The notes beneath the pieces are model-generated. The model was given only the letters and a program-made list of their open reading frames with translations. It was not told the origin of the DNA and did no database searches. From an uncultured Lachnospiraceae bacterium (lineage in GTDB: Bacteria > Bacillota > Clostridia > Lachnospirales > Lachnospiraceae), in assembly GCA_910586585.1 (NCBI GenBank), contig CAJUKA010000001.1, positions 141,726 to 205,725 on the forward strand: a stretch of DNA of 64,000 nucleotides. Direction: 5' to 3'. Below, piece by piece: positions 44,682 to 54,163 of the stretch. The number at the start of each line of letters is the position of its first letter. Within the stretch, counting starts at the first letter, position 1. The position numbers were made by a program, and so were the translations under genes.

Positions 44682-44846
44682 AATGCTGTCATACACATTG
44701 GTAATAAGATTTATTCTAAGGTTACGAAATTCTATTTATATATAGAAAATTTGATGCTAAAAGCACATTGATCTGACTAAAAGTAAAAGTTTTAAAATAT
44801 ACAAAGTGCAGTTATATATGAGAAAGTGAGAAAGAGAGGAATTGCT
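44682..44846 (+). other. 165-base AT-rich intergenic gap within block B
   Basis: No reading frame, hairpin terminator or repeat is evident. A weak promoter-like pair, TTGATC near 44771 and TAAAAT about 19 bases on, is seen, but the spacing is long and the region is AT-rich enough for chance. The gap marks the right edge of the AT-rich acyltransferase insertion between the GT11-like and GT17 genes. Confidence 0.4.
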
Positions 44847-45698
44847 ATGGTATATGATTGTTTCCAGTTTTTTAATGAGTTGGACATTTTAAAAATAAGG
44901 ATGAATGTGTTGAATGATGTAGTGGATAGGTTTGTAATCAGTGAGTCTACTGTAACTTTTTCGGGAAAGAAAAAACCTTTGTATTTTGCGGAGAATCGAG
45001 AGAGGTTTTCAGAGTTTGATGATAAGATCGTTCATCAGATTGTGCAGGATACACCAGATGTAGATCCTTTTCAGCGAGATTCTTTTCAGAAGTGCGCGGT
45101 TAAACGTCCACTTGAAAAAATGTGTACAGACGATGACATTATTATATTCAGTGATGTTGATGAAATTCCAAATCCGGAAGTCCTTAAAAATATATTTGCC
45201 ACTATGGATAAAACAAAGATTTATAATATGGCGCAGCGGAACTTTTATTGTTATATGAATGTGGAAGAAAAAAGTGGGAGTCTGTTATCTGTGACAGGAG
45301 AGTTTGATAATGTAGACAAACATCAATGGCTTGGAACAAAGGTATGTGCCTATTCTTTGATTCGGGAAAAAAACCTGACTACAGAAGAACTTAGAAATCC
45401 TGATAAGAAGGCATATGGGATCAGGGTTGAGAATGGAGGATGGCATTTTGGATATATGGCAAGGCAGAAAGATGAGGATATTAATGATGCAGTGGCATAC
45501 AAGATTCGCAGTGCTGCGCATCAGGAATTGAATAATCTCGGAACAATGCTGAGATTAAAGGGGCGTATCAAGCGCAATAAGGATTTGTTTGGGAGAAAAA
45601 CAGATTTTCAAGTCGTTGAAATAGATGAAACATTTCCAGAGTATATCCGCAGTCATTTGGATGAATATGCACATTTGATCAAAACAGAACAATCTTGA
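44847..45698 (+). CDS. Glycosyltransferase family 17, copy B
   Basis: 283 residues from ATG 44847 after AGAGAGGA. It starts with the same MVYDCFQFFNELDIL as the copy at 9671 and keeps FVISESTVTFSG, IIIFSDVDEIPNP, NFYCYMNVEEKSGSL and GGWHFGYMAR. Compared with copy A it lacks about 30 residues at the C-terminus. The bacterial GT17 role is unproven; transfer of GlcNAc is the family-based possibility. Confidence 0.88.
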   Translation: MVYDCFQFFNELDILKIRMNVLNDVVDRFVISESTVTFSGKKKPLYFAENRERFSEFDDKIVHQIVQDTPDVDPFQRDSFQKCAVKRPLEKMCTDDDIIIFSDVDEIPNPEVLKNIFATMDKTKIYNMAQRNFYCYMNVEEKSGSLLSVTGEFDNVDKHQWLGTKVCAYSLIREKNLTTEELRNPDKKAYGIRVENGGWHFGYMARQKDEDINDAVAYKIRSAAHQELNNLGTMLRLKGRIKRNKDLFGRKTDFQVVEIDETFPEYIRSHLDEYAHLIKTEQS

Positions 45699-45729
45699 TA
45701 AACTGACGGAAGAGAATGGAGAGTATGAT

Positions 45730-46539
45730 ATGATAAAACCAACAGATACCATATTTGTCATCCATAATTTTAATATGGTTCCCAATGATTTGCTAAAATA
45801 CTGTGAAAATTATGTATTGTATGATGCATCAACAGAGCCAGGCATTACGGATAGACTTGAAGAAGAAGGGATAAAGTATACAAAGATTCAAAATACAGGG
45901 CATAATCTTACGACTTATTTTAATTATTTTGCAGATCATTATGATTCGCTTCCAGAGTTTATGTGCTTGCTGAAAGGCAACATACTTGGCAGGCATTGTT
46001 CGGCAGAATTTTTTCAAAGGGTATATACAAATAAATATTTTACGTATTTATACGAAGACAAAAATGTGATATTGAAACATGACATTAATTTCCTTGCTAT
46101 GGAGAATATGTATTTGGAGAAAAATGATTCCTGGTATGTTGGATCGCCAGATCATCCACACAGATATTTTGATAATTTCAACAGATTGCTGCAATTTGTA
46201 TACCAAGATGCGCCTGTTCCAGAATATTGTATATTTGCGCCGGGGGGCTGTTATATTATATCCAGAGAACAGGTATTGAAAAACAGTAGAGAATTTTATA
46301 TGAATCTTAATAAAATTATGTCTTATGGGCTGGAACCAAATTTCCCGTCGGAGGCACACCAGATTGAGCGCATGATGCCGGTTATTTTTTCAGCAAATTA
46401 CAAGGTCAATCCCTGGATGAACAATGAAATTGAATTTGACAAGAAAATCGAAGCTGAGAGATTGATTACAATTGAAAATGACGCAAAGAGAAACAGAGGA
46501 CAGCTGCGGAAATTTATAGATCGCATACTGGAAAAATAA
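45730..46539 (+). CDS. DUF3431-like protein, putative glycosyltransferase
   Basis: 269 residues. The central block NTGHNLTTYFNYFADHYDSL followed by a hydrophobic strand and KGN, and the later GGCYIISREQVLKNSREFY, parallel the 'N-x-G-x-E/x-Y-x-x-x-I-x-x-x-Y-D-x-L' and 'F-x-V-s-r-x-x-I' blocks of DUF3431. That family is found in fungi and bacteria and is uncharacterised. It has no copy in block A and sits between GT17 and GT2 in block B. GGAGAG lies eight bases before ATG 45730. Its role as a transferase is inferred from neighbours only. Confidence 0.6.
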   Translation: MIKPTDTIFVIHNFNMVPNDLLKYCENYVLYDASTEPGITDRLEEEGIKYTKIQNTGHNLTTYFNYFADHYDSLPEFMCLLKGNILGRHCSAEFFQRVYTNKYFTYLYEDKNVILKHDINFLAMENMYLEKNDSWYVGSPDHPHRYFDNFNRLLQFVYQDAPVPEYCIFAPGGCYIISREQVLKNSREFYMNLNKIMSYGLEPNFPSEAHQIERMMPVIFSANYKVNPWMNNEIEFDKKIEAERLITIENDAKRNRGQLRKFIDRILEK

Positions 46540-46571
46540 CAACAAGGAAAGGATATGGTGTTTGTAGCAGA

Positions 46572-47348
46572 ATGTGTAAGGTTTCAATATGCATACCAGC
46601 ATACAACAGTGTGGAAACTGTGAGGACTTTGCTGAAGTCTATAAAAATACAGACCTATAAAGATTATGAGATTATTATAACAGATGATTCAAGCACTTAT
46701 GAGGTTCAAGAATATATAACTGGTCTTGGCTGCGATAAGATAAAGTATTATAGGAATGAAGAACAGTTGGGAGCAACAAAGAATTGCAACGCCGCAATGT
46801 GCAGGGCATCAGGGGAATATATCAAAATGATGCACCATGATGATTGGTTTACGGATTGTGATAGTTTGAAAAAGTTTGTTGGAATGCTTGATGATAATGC
46901 TGATGTCGAGATTGCTTTCTCAGGAACCAATCAGGTATGCGGCAAGAGGTCAACTAGTCGGTGTATTGCAGATGATAAGATAAGAGCACTGCAAAAAAAC
47001 TGCAAGACACTCTATGATGGAAACTGGATTGGAGCGCCAAGCGCAACGATTATACGAAATAATGGATATCTCTTTGACCCAAATTTGAAATGGCTTGTGG
47101 ATGTGGAACTATATATCAGAATATTGAGGCAAAATCCCAATTTTATATTCACAAAAGAACCGCTCGTTTCTATCGGAGTAGATGATACACAGCTTTCAAG
47201 GAGTTGTGAGTATGACAGAAAACTACAGGCAAAAGAATATAAATATGTGTTAAAGAAGTATAAATTTTATAGATATATTGATTGTATATATATGTGTTTA
47301 AAGATATGGGTATTGTATTTAAAAGCAAGGATATTACATTTGAACTAG
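46572..47348 (+). CDS. Glycosyltransferase family 2, copy B
   Basis: 258 residues: VSICIPAYNSVETVRTLL, IIITDDSS at 35-42 and MMHHDDWF at 86-93, then GNWIGAPSATIIRN and KEPLVSIGVD. It pairs with the GT2 at 10755, which is about 50 residues longer at the C-terminus. The ATG at 46572 has no good nearby site; AAGGAAAGG is some 20 bases upstream. It closes block B; an 84-base gap follows, with no terminator visible. Confidence 0.9.
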   Translation: MCKVSICIPAYNSVETVRTLLKSIKIQTYKDYEIIITDDSSTYEVQEYITGLGCDKIKYYRNEEQLGATKNCNAAMCRASGEYIKMMHHDDWFTDCDSLKKFVGMLDDNADVEIAFSGTNQVCGKRSTSRCIADDKIRALQKNCKTLYDGNWIGAPSATIIRNNGYLFDPNLKWLVDVELYIRILRQNPNFIFTKEPLVSIGVDDTQLSRSCEYDRKLQAKEYKYVLKKYKFYRYIDCIYMCLKIWVLYLKARILHLN

Positions 47349-47432
47349 TACATCAAATATTAAGTAATCAGTAGTATAAGATAAACATAGTATGCACAAT
47401 ACAGTGAATAGATATGGCGGGTGTGAAGTTAT

Positions 47433-49649
47433 ATGTTATCAGCAATAAAAAACATAAGGTATTTGTATATTAGAATAGTTCTGGCTCTTCTGGTTTTAGC
47501 AGCAGGGGGGTTTTTTGTGCTGACAGATCATAACTTTGATACGGACTATAATAAGGCAGGAACATTTACAGATATTAAGGTACTGCAGATGCAGAATGGT
47601 GATGTAATTAAACAGGAAGTGAGATTTGATCATACAACGGTTCACAGTATTGGAGTCAGTGTGGTAAATAGAACAAATGTATGTGATGGGATTATCGAAA
47701 TTTCTCTTATAGATGACAATGGCAATGAGGTATGGTCAGAGAGAACCAGTGCATCTGATTTTAAACTTCAAAAGGTCAAGTGGTACAGGGTAAAATCAGA
47801 GGTGGATGTTGAGCAGTCATATCTGTTGTATATTTCAGCAGTTGAGCTTGACGGATTGATTCAATTTGCAGGGCTTGCTTCTGAGGACAGTGCTGAAGGT
47901 GCAGACAGCATGGTGTTGCTCAATAATGAGCAACAGGAAGAAAAGTCTTTATTTGTTGAGATGGTATATTCTAGAAGACTTGACAAAATATCAAGAGTAA
48001 TTATTCTTGCTTGGACAATCGTTCTAATCTGCCACATATGTGCATTTGAAATATTATATGCAGATAAGAAAAGAGCAATTATTACTGCCTTTTTGATGGT
48101 TATTTTAGCGGTTATTTGTGCTTACATGAGACTCAAAATCAATTTTGAAAACAGATTTAATTATAAAATTTTTGCGGGCGTCATCTTTTTGATTGCTGTG
48201 GCAATCATATTGGCAATCGTGATGCTGCTTAAGGGATGTAAAAAAGTCGAGCTGTATTTTATTTTATATGCAACCCTGTTTGGCATTCTGTATTCAATTT
48301 TGCTGCCTCCATTTTCAGCGCCAGATGAGGATCGGCATTTTCCGGCCGCATATCGTTTGTCAAATGCAATTATGGGACAAAAGATAAATGACAATAATGG
48401 TGATATATATATGATTGAGTGCAGTGAGGTGGAATTAGTAACATATGTAGACAATCAATACTTTCTTAGAACATTTACAAAATTATTGACTGGAAAAGAA
48501 GAGGAAAATGTGATTTCTCCTAGATCTAATTTCCTTCCTAAATTACCTATATCAGTGTATATTCCACAGGCGGTTGGTTTAACAATTGGAAGAGTACTAA
48601 AATTGGATAATATTAGACTGGTGTATTGCGGCAGATTTACGAATTTATTGTTTTTTATTGTGGTTACGGCAATAGCCATTAAGATAATACCACATGGAAA
48701 ATGGATTATATTTGCTATCTGTCAGATACCATTGGTAATGGAAGTAGTGACATCGTATTCTTATGATGCTTTTATATTAGCAATGTCATTTATTTTGATA
48801 GCATATATATTAAAATTAAATGAACAAAAAGAAAAAATATCCAAGAAACAATTATTTATTCTAGAAGTACTTAGCATAATATATGCTCCACTGAAGATTA
48901 TATATTTACCGATTATAACCTTAGCGTTTTTAATTCCGAATAAGAAAATAAGTGTAATGCAGTTAAAAAGTATACTATATAAATGTACCATATTAATAAT
49001 TTCATGTACAATGGTTTTAGCTGTTTACTATTGCTCCTTTTTCTCTATGGGGCAAATATCAAACAATAGAGAAAAAACAGATGAAGTTCATACAAATACA
49101 AATGAAATGATTTTAAATATTGAGGATGATATTAATATTATTAGGGAGGATCACTATAGAAGACCCAATATTGATTTTATTTTAGAAAATCCATTTGATT
49201 TTATTGAAAGTTGTTCTGGCGCAGTATTGCAGTGTGGAGACGAATATTTGTTTTCTGCCTTTGGTAAGTATTTAGGCTGGTATGATATTATTTTGCCAAC
49301 TTATGTGGCAATTAGCGCTATGATATTGTTATGCCTATCTTTTGTAAATGATGATTGTTATACTACTAGTGGTATGACAACATATAAAAAAAGGTGGATA
49401 TTTTTGGTGATATTAGGATGCTGTATTGCAGCGCTGTTGGCATTTTATATTACGGAAACTAATCCAAGTCAGAAAATAATAGCTGGAGTGCAGGGAAGAT
49501 ATTTTATACCAGTTTTGGGTTGTATAGTATTTTTTCTACAAGGAGGACATAGAAAAAATGAATATACCGATAGTAGTATTGTTATGTTGGCATCTATGGT
49601 GAATGTCATGGCACTGATGGGGATTTGTAGTGAGGTTTGGAGTAGATAA
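47433..49649 (+). CDS. DUF2142 family polytopic membrane protein, copy 1
   Basis: A 738-residue protein. Helix 1 is at residues 8-30, then comes an extracytoplasmic domain to about 185, followed by about ten helices. LLPPFSAPDEDRHFPAAYRL carries the DUF2142 signature P-x-x-x-P-D-E-x-x-H at the start of the membrane core; acidic plus His residues here match the GT-C catalytic-loop position. Members occur in O-antigen and teichoic-acid loci. A likely job is adding a sugar from a polyprenyl-phosphate donor outside the membrane, which fits the GT2/DUF2304 genes downstream (inference). It begins the most AT-rich part of the window. Confidence 0.85.
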   Translation: MLSAIKNIRYLYIRIVLALLVLAAGGFFVLTDHNFDTDYNKAGTFTDIKVLQMQNGDVIKQEVRFDHTTVHSIGVSVVNRTNVCDGIIEISLIDDNGNEVWSERTSASDFKLQKVKWYRVKSEVDVEQSYLLYISAVELDGLIQFAGLASEDSAEGADSMVLLNNEQQEEKSLFVEMVYSRRLDKISRVIILAWTIVLICHICAFEILYADKKRAIITAFLMVILAVICAYMRLKINFENRFNYKIFAGVIFLIAVAIILAIVMLLKGCKKVELYFILYATLFGILYSILLPPFSAPDEDRHFPAAYRLSNAIMGQKINDNNGDIYMIECSEVELVTYVDNQYFLRTFTKLLTGKEEENVISPRSNFLPKLPISVYIPQAVGLTIGRVLKLDNIRLVYCGRFTNLLFFIVVTAIAIKIIPHGKWIIFAICQIPLVMEVVTSYSYDAFILAMSFILIAYILKLNEQKEKISKKQLFILEVLSIIYAPLKIIYLPIITLAFLIPNKKISVMQLKSILYKCTILIISCTMVLAVYYCSFFSMGQISNNREKTDEVHTNTNEMILNIEDDINIIREDHYRRPNIDFILENPFDFIESCSGAVLQCGDEYLFSAFGKYLGWYDIILPTYVAISAMILLCLSFVNDDCYTTSGMTTYKKRWIFLVILGCCIAALLAFYITETNPSQKIIAGVQGRYFIPVLGCIVFFLQGGHRKNEYTDSSIVMLASMVNVMALMGICSEVWSR

Positions 49650-49651
49650 GT

Positions 49652-51862
49652 GTGAAAGCTATATTTTCGGAGAAAACACAATGTATTGTAAGGCTAGTAT
49701 GTGCTGTAGTGATTGGATTCATTATGATTGGAATTTATCCTATGTGTATGATTCCAACAGCAAGTATCACCTACAAGCCAGATGGAACGTATGAGTGGAA
49801 TCAGGTTAAAACCATGACGCTTAGTGCAGGTTATGAGGTAAGACTGGAATATCATCCGCAAAGGACTATGAGATTCAAGGCAATAGGTCTTGTAATTGAT
49901 CGTATAAGTGAGAATGCGGATGGTAATTTAGCAGTATCAGTGTATGATTCAGAAGATAATATCGTGGCAAATTCGCAAATAGCATTATCTAAAGTAGTAT
50001 GTAGAAAGAAGCAGATCATATCTCTGAAGACAAATAAAATTGATGAGAATAGTATTTATTATATATCAATCAAGATAGATGGTAACGCATCCCTTGATTT
50101 GTATCTTGTGGATAAAGATGTAGAAAAGTATTTTGAAAAGACGTATGTTAATGAAGAGCTTTTTGAAAAAAATATTTTGGCAGAGCTGTATACCACGGAA
50201 TATACCGCAAAAGATGTTGGTATATATGTCTGGCTTATTGGTATTTTGGTTATTAATATTTTGATAGTGCCATGGAAAAAGATTGGATATGTGTATCTGC
50301 GTATCATAACCATTTTGGATTTGGTGGTTCTGTTTCTTGCTATGAGTTATTATCAGAAAATTTATCAGCAAGTACAGGAATTATCAGAACTTAAGAAACT
50401 GTATATGGGTATTGTTATCATATCGGTGGGGATTTTACTATTGCATGCTTATGTTAGTATTCATAATTCAGACAAAAAGGTTGAAAAATGTTTTTTTATT
50501 TCGGTGATTGGATGGGGAATTATATATCTGTTGCTGATGCCGCCGTACTCATATCCAGATGAGCCTACACATTATGCGCAGTCAAATGCATATGTCAATC
50601 GGTTCATGGGACACGAAGTTCATGACGAAAAGGGTCAGATATATATTAGAGAAGAGGAACTGATTGATATAGTAAGTTTTCCAAGTTCTGATTCGTTGAT
50701 GGATTATTATGATGGCTGTTTTGCAAATAATGCTAAAACGGGATATGGTACGATGGATGTAGTGAATGGATTAGGACTGAGCAGAGCTTCTGTTATGTGC
50801 TATATTCCATTTGAAATTGGTATATTTACCGCAAGAGTACTAGGATTAAACTATGTTTGGAGTTTTACGCTTTCTAATATGCTCGGACTTTTGTGTTATG
50901 TAGTAATTGTTTATATAGCAGTTCGTCTGATGCCAATGGGGAAATGGATACTTTTTTTGACAGCGCAGTTCCCACTCGCTTTAAGCATGGCAACTTCATT
51001 TACTTATGACATGATTAATTATGCTTTGCTTACATTATTTTTTGCTTTATTCTGTCGATTAGCTTGCAATGAATTTAAAATAAATTGGAAATATATGTTT
51101 GTATTTGCTGTTATAGGGGTAATTGTATTTCCGATAAAAATTGCATATCTTCCATTTTGTTTATTTGTGGTTTTATTACCCAATCAGAAATTCTATGGTA
51201 GACAGGGAAGTATTTTTAAGATTATATTTGTGAGTATTTGTATTATAGTTTCGCTTAATGATAGTACTTTTATATCTGTTTTTCAAAAGGAGGAAACAAA
51301 ATCTTCTAAAATAGACACAGAAGAAGAATCCTTTGATGTAGAGAAACTCTATAAAATAAGAGAAGGCAGTTGGAAAAGTAAGGAAGAAATAATTGGTGAT
51401 AAAAGTAATATTATAAAATATACGTATAATACGCTATATAAATATTTAGACTACTATTGGAATGGTATGATTGGGATGAAGATAGGCTGGGGAGATTCTT
51501 TTATTCCTGATTATGTTTATAATATCTGGTGGTTTTTGGTACTGTTTTCTATAATCGGGTCGCGAGAAAGGGAGTATACACTTGACACAAAGGTTAGAGG
51601 TGCCGCTTTGGGAGTGTGTATACTGAGTTTTTTAGCAATTTATATGGCTATGCTTCTGATAGCAACGCCTATAGGATATAGTGATTGTCCCTCTGTAGGA
51701 GCACGATATCTATTACCGATTCTATTACCAGTATGTATTTCTTTGCATGGAAATAAAATAAAAATTCCATCTGGTATTTCGGATGAAATTTTTATATGGG
51801 GAGCTGATTTATGCCAAGTTGTAGCAGTTGTTTATATGTTTGTTGGGTATGTAGAGAGATGA
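49652..51862 (+). CDS. DUF2142 family polytopic membrane protein, copy 2 (GTG start)
   Basis: A 736-residue protein of the same architecture as its neighbour: one helix (residues 10-30), an outside domain to about 185, then many helices. The signature is LLMPPYSYPDEPTHYAQSNAYV. The start is GTG 49652, with GGAG nine bases before it inside the end of copy 1; no ATG is near. The two copies share family blocks (PDE-x-x-H, GKWI, then Q-x-P) but differ widely, so the duplication is old. They probably act as a pair or on two different acceptors. Confidence 0.85.
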   Translation: MKAIFSEKTQCIVRLVCAVVIGFIMIGIYPMCMIPTASITYKPDGTYEWNQVKTMTLSAGYEVRLEYHPQRTMRFKAIGLVIDRISENADGNLAVSVYDSEDNIVANSQIALSKVVCRKKQIISLKTNKIDENSIYYISIKIDGNASLDLYLVDKDVEKYFEKTYVNEELFEKNILAELYTTEYTAKDVGIYVWLIGILVINILIVPWKKIGYVYLRIITILDLVVLFLAMSYYQKIYQQVQELSELKKLYMGIVIISVGILLLHAYVSIHNSDKKVEKCFFISVIGWGIIYLLLMPPYSYPDEPTHYAQSNAYVNRFMGHEVHDEKGQIYIREEELIDIVSFPSSDSLMDYYDGCFANNAKTGYGTMDVVNGLGLSRASVMCYIPFEIGIFTARVLGLNYVWSFTLSNMLGLLCYVVIVYIAVRLMPMGKWILFLTAQFPLALSMATSFTYDMINYALLTLFFALFCRLACNEFKINWKYMFVFAVIGVIVFPIKIAYLPFCLFVVLLPNQKFYGRQGSIFKIIFVSICIIVSLNDSTFISVFQKEETKSSKIDTEEESFDVEKLYKIREGSWKSKEEIIGDKSNIIKYTYNTLYKYLDYYWNGMIGMKIGWGDSFIPDYVYNIWWFLVLFSIIGSREREYTLDTKVRGAALGVCILSFLAIYMAMLLIATPIGYSDCPSVGARYLLPILLPVCISLHGNKIKIPSGISDEIFIWGADLCQVVAVVYMFVGYVER

Positions 51863-51932
51863 CGTCTGAGCTATCGATGTTTTGGTTAGGTATTTTATTT
51901 TCTACAGAGTTGCTGAAAGGATAATAGAGAGC

Positions 51933-52625
51933 ATGAAAACACTTATTATAGTGCCGGCATATAATGAGGAGGCAAATATAGTAGAGGTAGTAGAATTAAT
52001 AAAAAATAAGTATGATATGTTTGACTATGTTGTAATTAATGATGGATCTACAGATTACACAGCGGAAATTTGTCGCAAGAAAAATTATAATTTGATTGAC
52101 TTGCCTGTAAATCTTGGTTTGGCAGGAGCGTTTCAGACGGGAATGAAATACGCACTTTATCATAACTATGATTATGCAATACAATATGATGGGGATGGGC
52201 AGCACAATCCAGAGTATATAGAAGGAATGGTTGCCTGCGCTCAAAAGTCAGATTTAGATATCGTAATAGGGAGTCGGTTTTTAACAAAGAAAAAACCATT
52301 TAATTTAAGAATGCTGGGAAACACCCTGATTGAAATATGCATACTAGTTACTACAGGGAAGAGAATCAAAGATTCCACATCAGGAATGCGCTTGTATAGT
52401 AAGCGTATGATAAAGAAAATTGCAACATCTATGAATTATGGACCGGAGCCTGATACAATTGCTTTTCTGGTTCGATGTGGGGCTAAAATAGAGGAATATC
52501 AAGTGTCAATGAATGAGAGAACTGCAGGAGAAAGTTATCTGAATATATCAAGCAGCATAAAATATATGTTTCATATGTGTTCATCAATATTAATAGTACA
52601 ATGGTTTAGGAAGAAAGGATTATGA
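51933..52625 (+). CDS. Glycosyltransferase family 2, polyprenyl-phosphate-sugar synthase type (DPM1/GtrB-like)
   Basis: 230 residues from ATG 51933, with GAAAGGATAATAGAG upstream; the TTG reading from 51882 is unlikely. Motifs: TLIIVPAYNEEANIVEVVELI, YVVINDGSTDYTAEICR, LPVNLGLAGAFQTGMKYAL and AIQYDGDGQHNPEY. This is the pattern of short synthases that load a hexose from a nucleotide sugar onto undecaprenyl phosphate. No C-terminal membrane helices are present. The adjacent small DUF2304 protein could be the membrane partner, and the DUF2142 proteins the acceptor-side transferases. Confidence 0.9.
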   Translation: MKTLIIVPAYNEEANIVEVVELIKNKYDMFDYVVINDGSTDYTAEICRKKNYNLIDLPVNLGLAGAFQTGMKYALYHNYDYAIQYDGDGQHNPEYIEGMVACAQKSDLDIVIGSRFLTKKKPFNLRMLGNTLIEICILVTTGKRIKDSTSGMRLYSKRMIKKIATSMNYGPEPDTIAFLVRCGAKIEEYQVSMNERTAGESYLNISSSIKYMFHMCSSILIVQWFRKKGL

Positions 52626-52626
52626 T

Positions 52627-52989
52627 ATGTCTACAGCATTGCGATTTATGTTGTTTTTTGCTTCTGCAATAACATGTTTATATATTGGGAGAAAACTAAA
52701 AAAGTCACAGATACAAGTGATGGACACTGTTTTCTGGATAGGATTATCGATTATCTTTGTTATTTTGAGTGTTTTTCCTGATATAGCGACTATCCTTTCA
52801 AGATTAATGGGATTTCAGGCGCCGGTAAATTTTATATTTTTATTGATGATATTTTTGCTTTTAATTCGATGCTTTTTTATGTCTATTAGGATATCGCAGC
52901 TTGAGGATCGGTTAAGAAATTTGGTTGAAGAATTGGCAATAAGAGAGTGTGATAAAAATCAAAATGTAACAGGAGAAAAAAATGAATAA
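52627..52989 (+). CDS. DUF2304 family small membrane protein
   Basis: 120 residues with three hydrophobic helices (about 7-22, 34-54, 67-88) and a C-terminal amphipathic/coiled segment ISQLEDRLRNLVEELAIREC. This size, topology and its position directly after a DPM1-like GT2 match DUF2304. The role is unknown; association with polyprenyl-phosphate glycosyltransferases suggests a membrane or assembly partner, or a flippase-like part. ATG 52627 is one base after the preceding stop, with GAAAGGAT before it. Its stop overlaps the next GT4 start. Confidence 0.85.
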   Translation: MSTALRFMLFFASAITCLYIGRKLKKSQIQVMDTVFWIGLSIIFVILSVFPDIATILSRLMGFQAPVNFIFLLMIFLLLIRCFFMSIRISQLEDRLRNLVEELAIRECDKNQNVTGEKNE

Positions 52990-54163
52990 AACATATTGTT
53001 TTTTTTCCGCTAGATACCTTCCGTATTTAGGAGGCGTGGAAAGATATACCTATAATTTGGCGAATGAGTTAATACTGGCTGGCAATAAGGTAATAATTGT
53101 AACATCACATATAGGGAAAGAATTGGCTTATGAAAAAAAAGAGAATGTGGAAATTTTTAGATTGCCTTCTTTGAGCTTATTGAAAGGAAGATTTCCGGTA
53201 ATTCGATATAATAGGGAAACAAAAAAATATATAAAAGCATTGAAAGAGAAAACAATTGATTTTGTCATTGTCAATACAAGATTTTATTTGATGTCGTATG
53301 TTGGTGCAAGGTTTGCCCATAAAAATAAAATTTCTGCAATTGTAATTGAACATGGTACGGGACATTTCACAGTAAATAATAGATTTTTTGATTCTTTGGG
53401 ACACATATACGAGCATTTTATTTCTATTATTTTAAAGAGGAATGTCAAAGATTATTATGGTGTATCATTAGAATGTAATAAGTGGCTAAAGCATTTTAAA
53501 ATAACAGCAAAAGGGGTACTATATAATGCTATAAATATAGAACAAATAATAAATTTATATGAGAAAAGAAATCAAGATATAGAAAAAAAAATAGAATATA
53601 AAAGTAGTGATATTGTTATAACTTTTACTGGAAGACTTATTAAGGAAAAGGGAGTTTGCAAATTACTAGCTGCATTTAAAGCAATTAAAGAAAAATTCCC
53701 TGATTTAAAACTGTGTATAGCTGGTGATGGAAATTTGTATAATGAAATTGTATTGGAGAAAGAACATGGAATATATGTGCTTGGAAAGTTATCATTTGAA
53801 AATGTAGTCGGTCTGCTAAAATTATCAGATATATTTTGTTTGCCTACAGATTATCCGGAAGGTCTCCCCACTTCAATTCTTGAAGCGGTAGCATGTAAAT
53901 GTTATGTTATAACTTCTGCAATGGGGGGAGCAAAGGAATTAATATTGGATTCAACATATGGCACTGTGCTGCAGAATAATAGTGTGGGTGAATTAGAGAA
54001 AAAATTGGTGGAGATTATTTCCAATAGAGAGAGAAGAGAAAAAGCAGTTAAAAAATCATATGAAAAGATTTGTAGTGAGTTTACATGGAAAAGAACTGCA
54101 GATAAAATAATAGAAATATTTGAAAAAAATGGCGGCAAGGATAGGTTAAAGAATGTTGAATAA
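52982..54163 (+). CDS. Glycosyltransferase family 4
   Basis: A 393-residue GT-B enzyme. The N-terminal domain starts YCFFSARYLPYLGGVERYTYNL, with the GGVE glycine loop. The C-terminal domain has ITFTGRLIKEKGVCKLLAAF, LCIAGDGNLYN, VLGKLSFENVVGLLKLSDIF and the E-x7-E motif in YPEGLPTSILEAVACKCYVIT, followed by GGAKELI. A retaining mechanism is family knowledge. ATG 52982 follows AACAGGAG and overlaps the DUF2304 stop, so the two are coupled. Confidence 0.93.
   Translation: MNKTYCFFSARYLPYLGGVERYTYNLANELILAGNKVIIVTSHIGKELAYEKKENVEIFRLPSLSLLKGRFPVIRYNRETKKYIKALKEKTIDFVIVNTRFYLMSYVGARFAHKNKISAIVIEHGTGHFTVNNRFFDSLGHIYEHFISIILKRNVKDYYGVSLECNKWLKHFKITAKGVLYNAINIEQIINLYEKRNQDIEKKIEYKSSDIVITFTGRLIKEKGVCKLLAAFKAIKEKFPDLKLCIAGDGNLYNEIVLEKEHGIYVLGKLSFENVVGLLKLSDIFCLPTDYPEGLPTSILEAVACKCYVITSAMGGAKELILDSTYGTVLQNNSVGELEKKLVEIISNRERREKAVKKSYEKICSEFTWKRTADKIIEIFEKNGGKDRLKNVE

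Larger units (their letters stand above)
38100..47348 (+). repeat. Paralogous gene block B (matches block A, 1-11678)
   Basis: Contains GT2, GT11, ABC exporter, DUF5672, GT11-like, acyltransferase-3, GT17, DUF3431-like and GT2. Each of the GT11-like, DUF5672, GT17, ABC and terminal GT2 proteins has its closest relative in the window in block A. Relative to A, the GT2/GT11 and DUF5672/GT11-like neighbours are swapped, and two genes (43632 and 45730) are inserted, while A alone has MBOAT, SGNH and sulfatase-like genes. The shared set suggests the same oligosaccharide backbone assembled twice with different decorations. Confidence 0.7.

Noticed and set aside
44771..44800. Promoter-like TTGATC...TAAAAT before the second GT17
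   Set aside because: The spacing of about 19 bases is long and the region is very AT-rich, so the match is not convincing.
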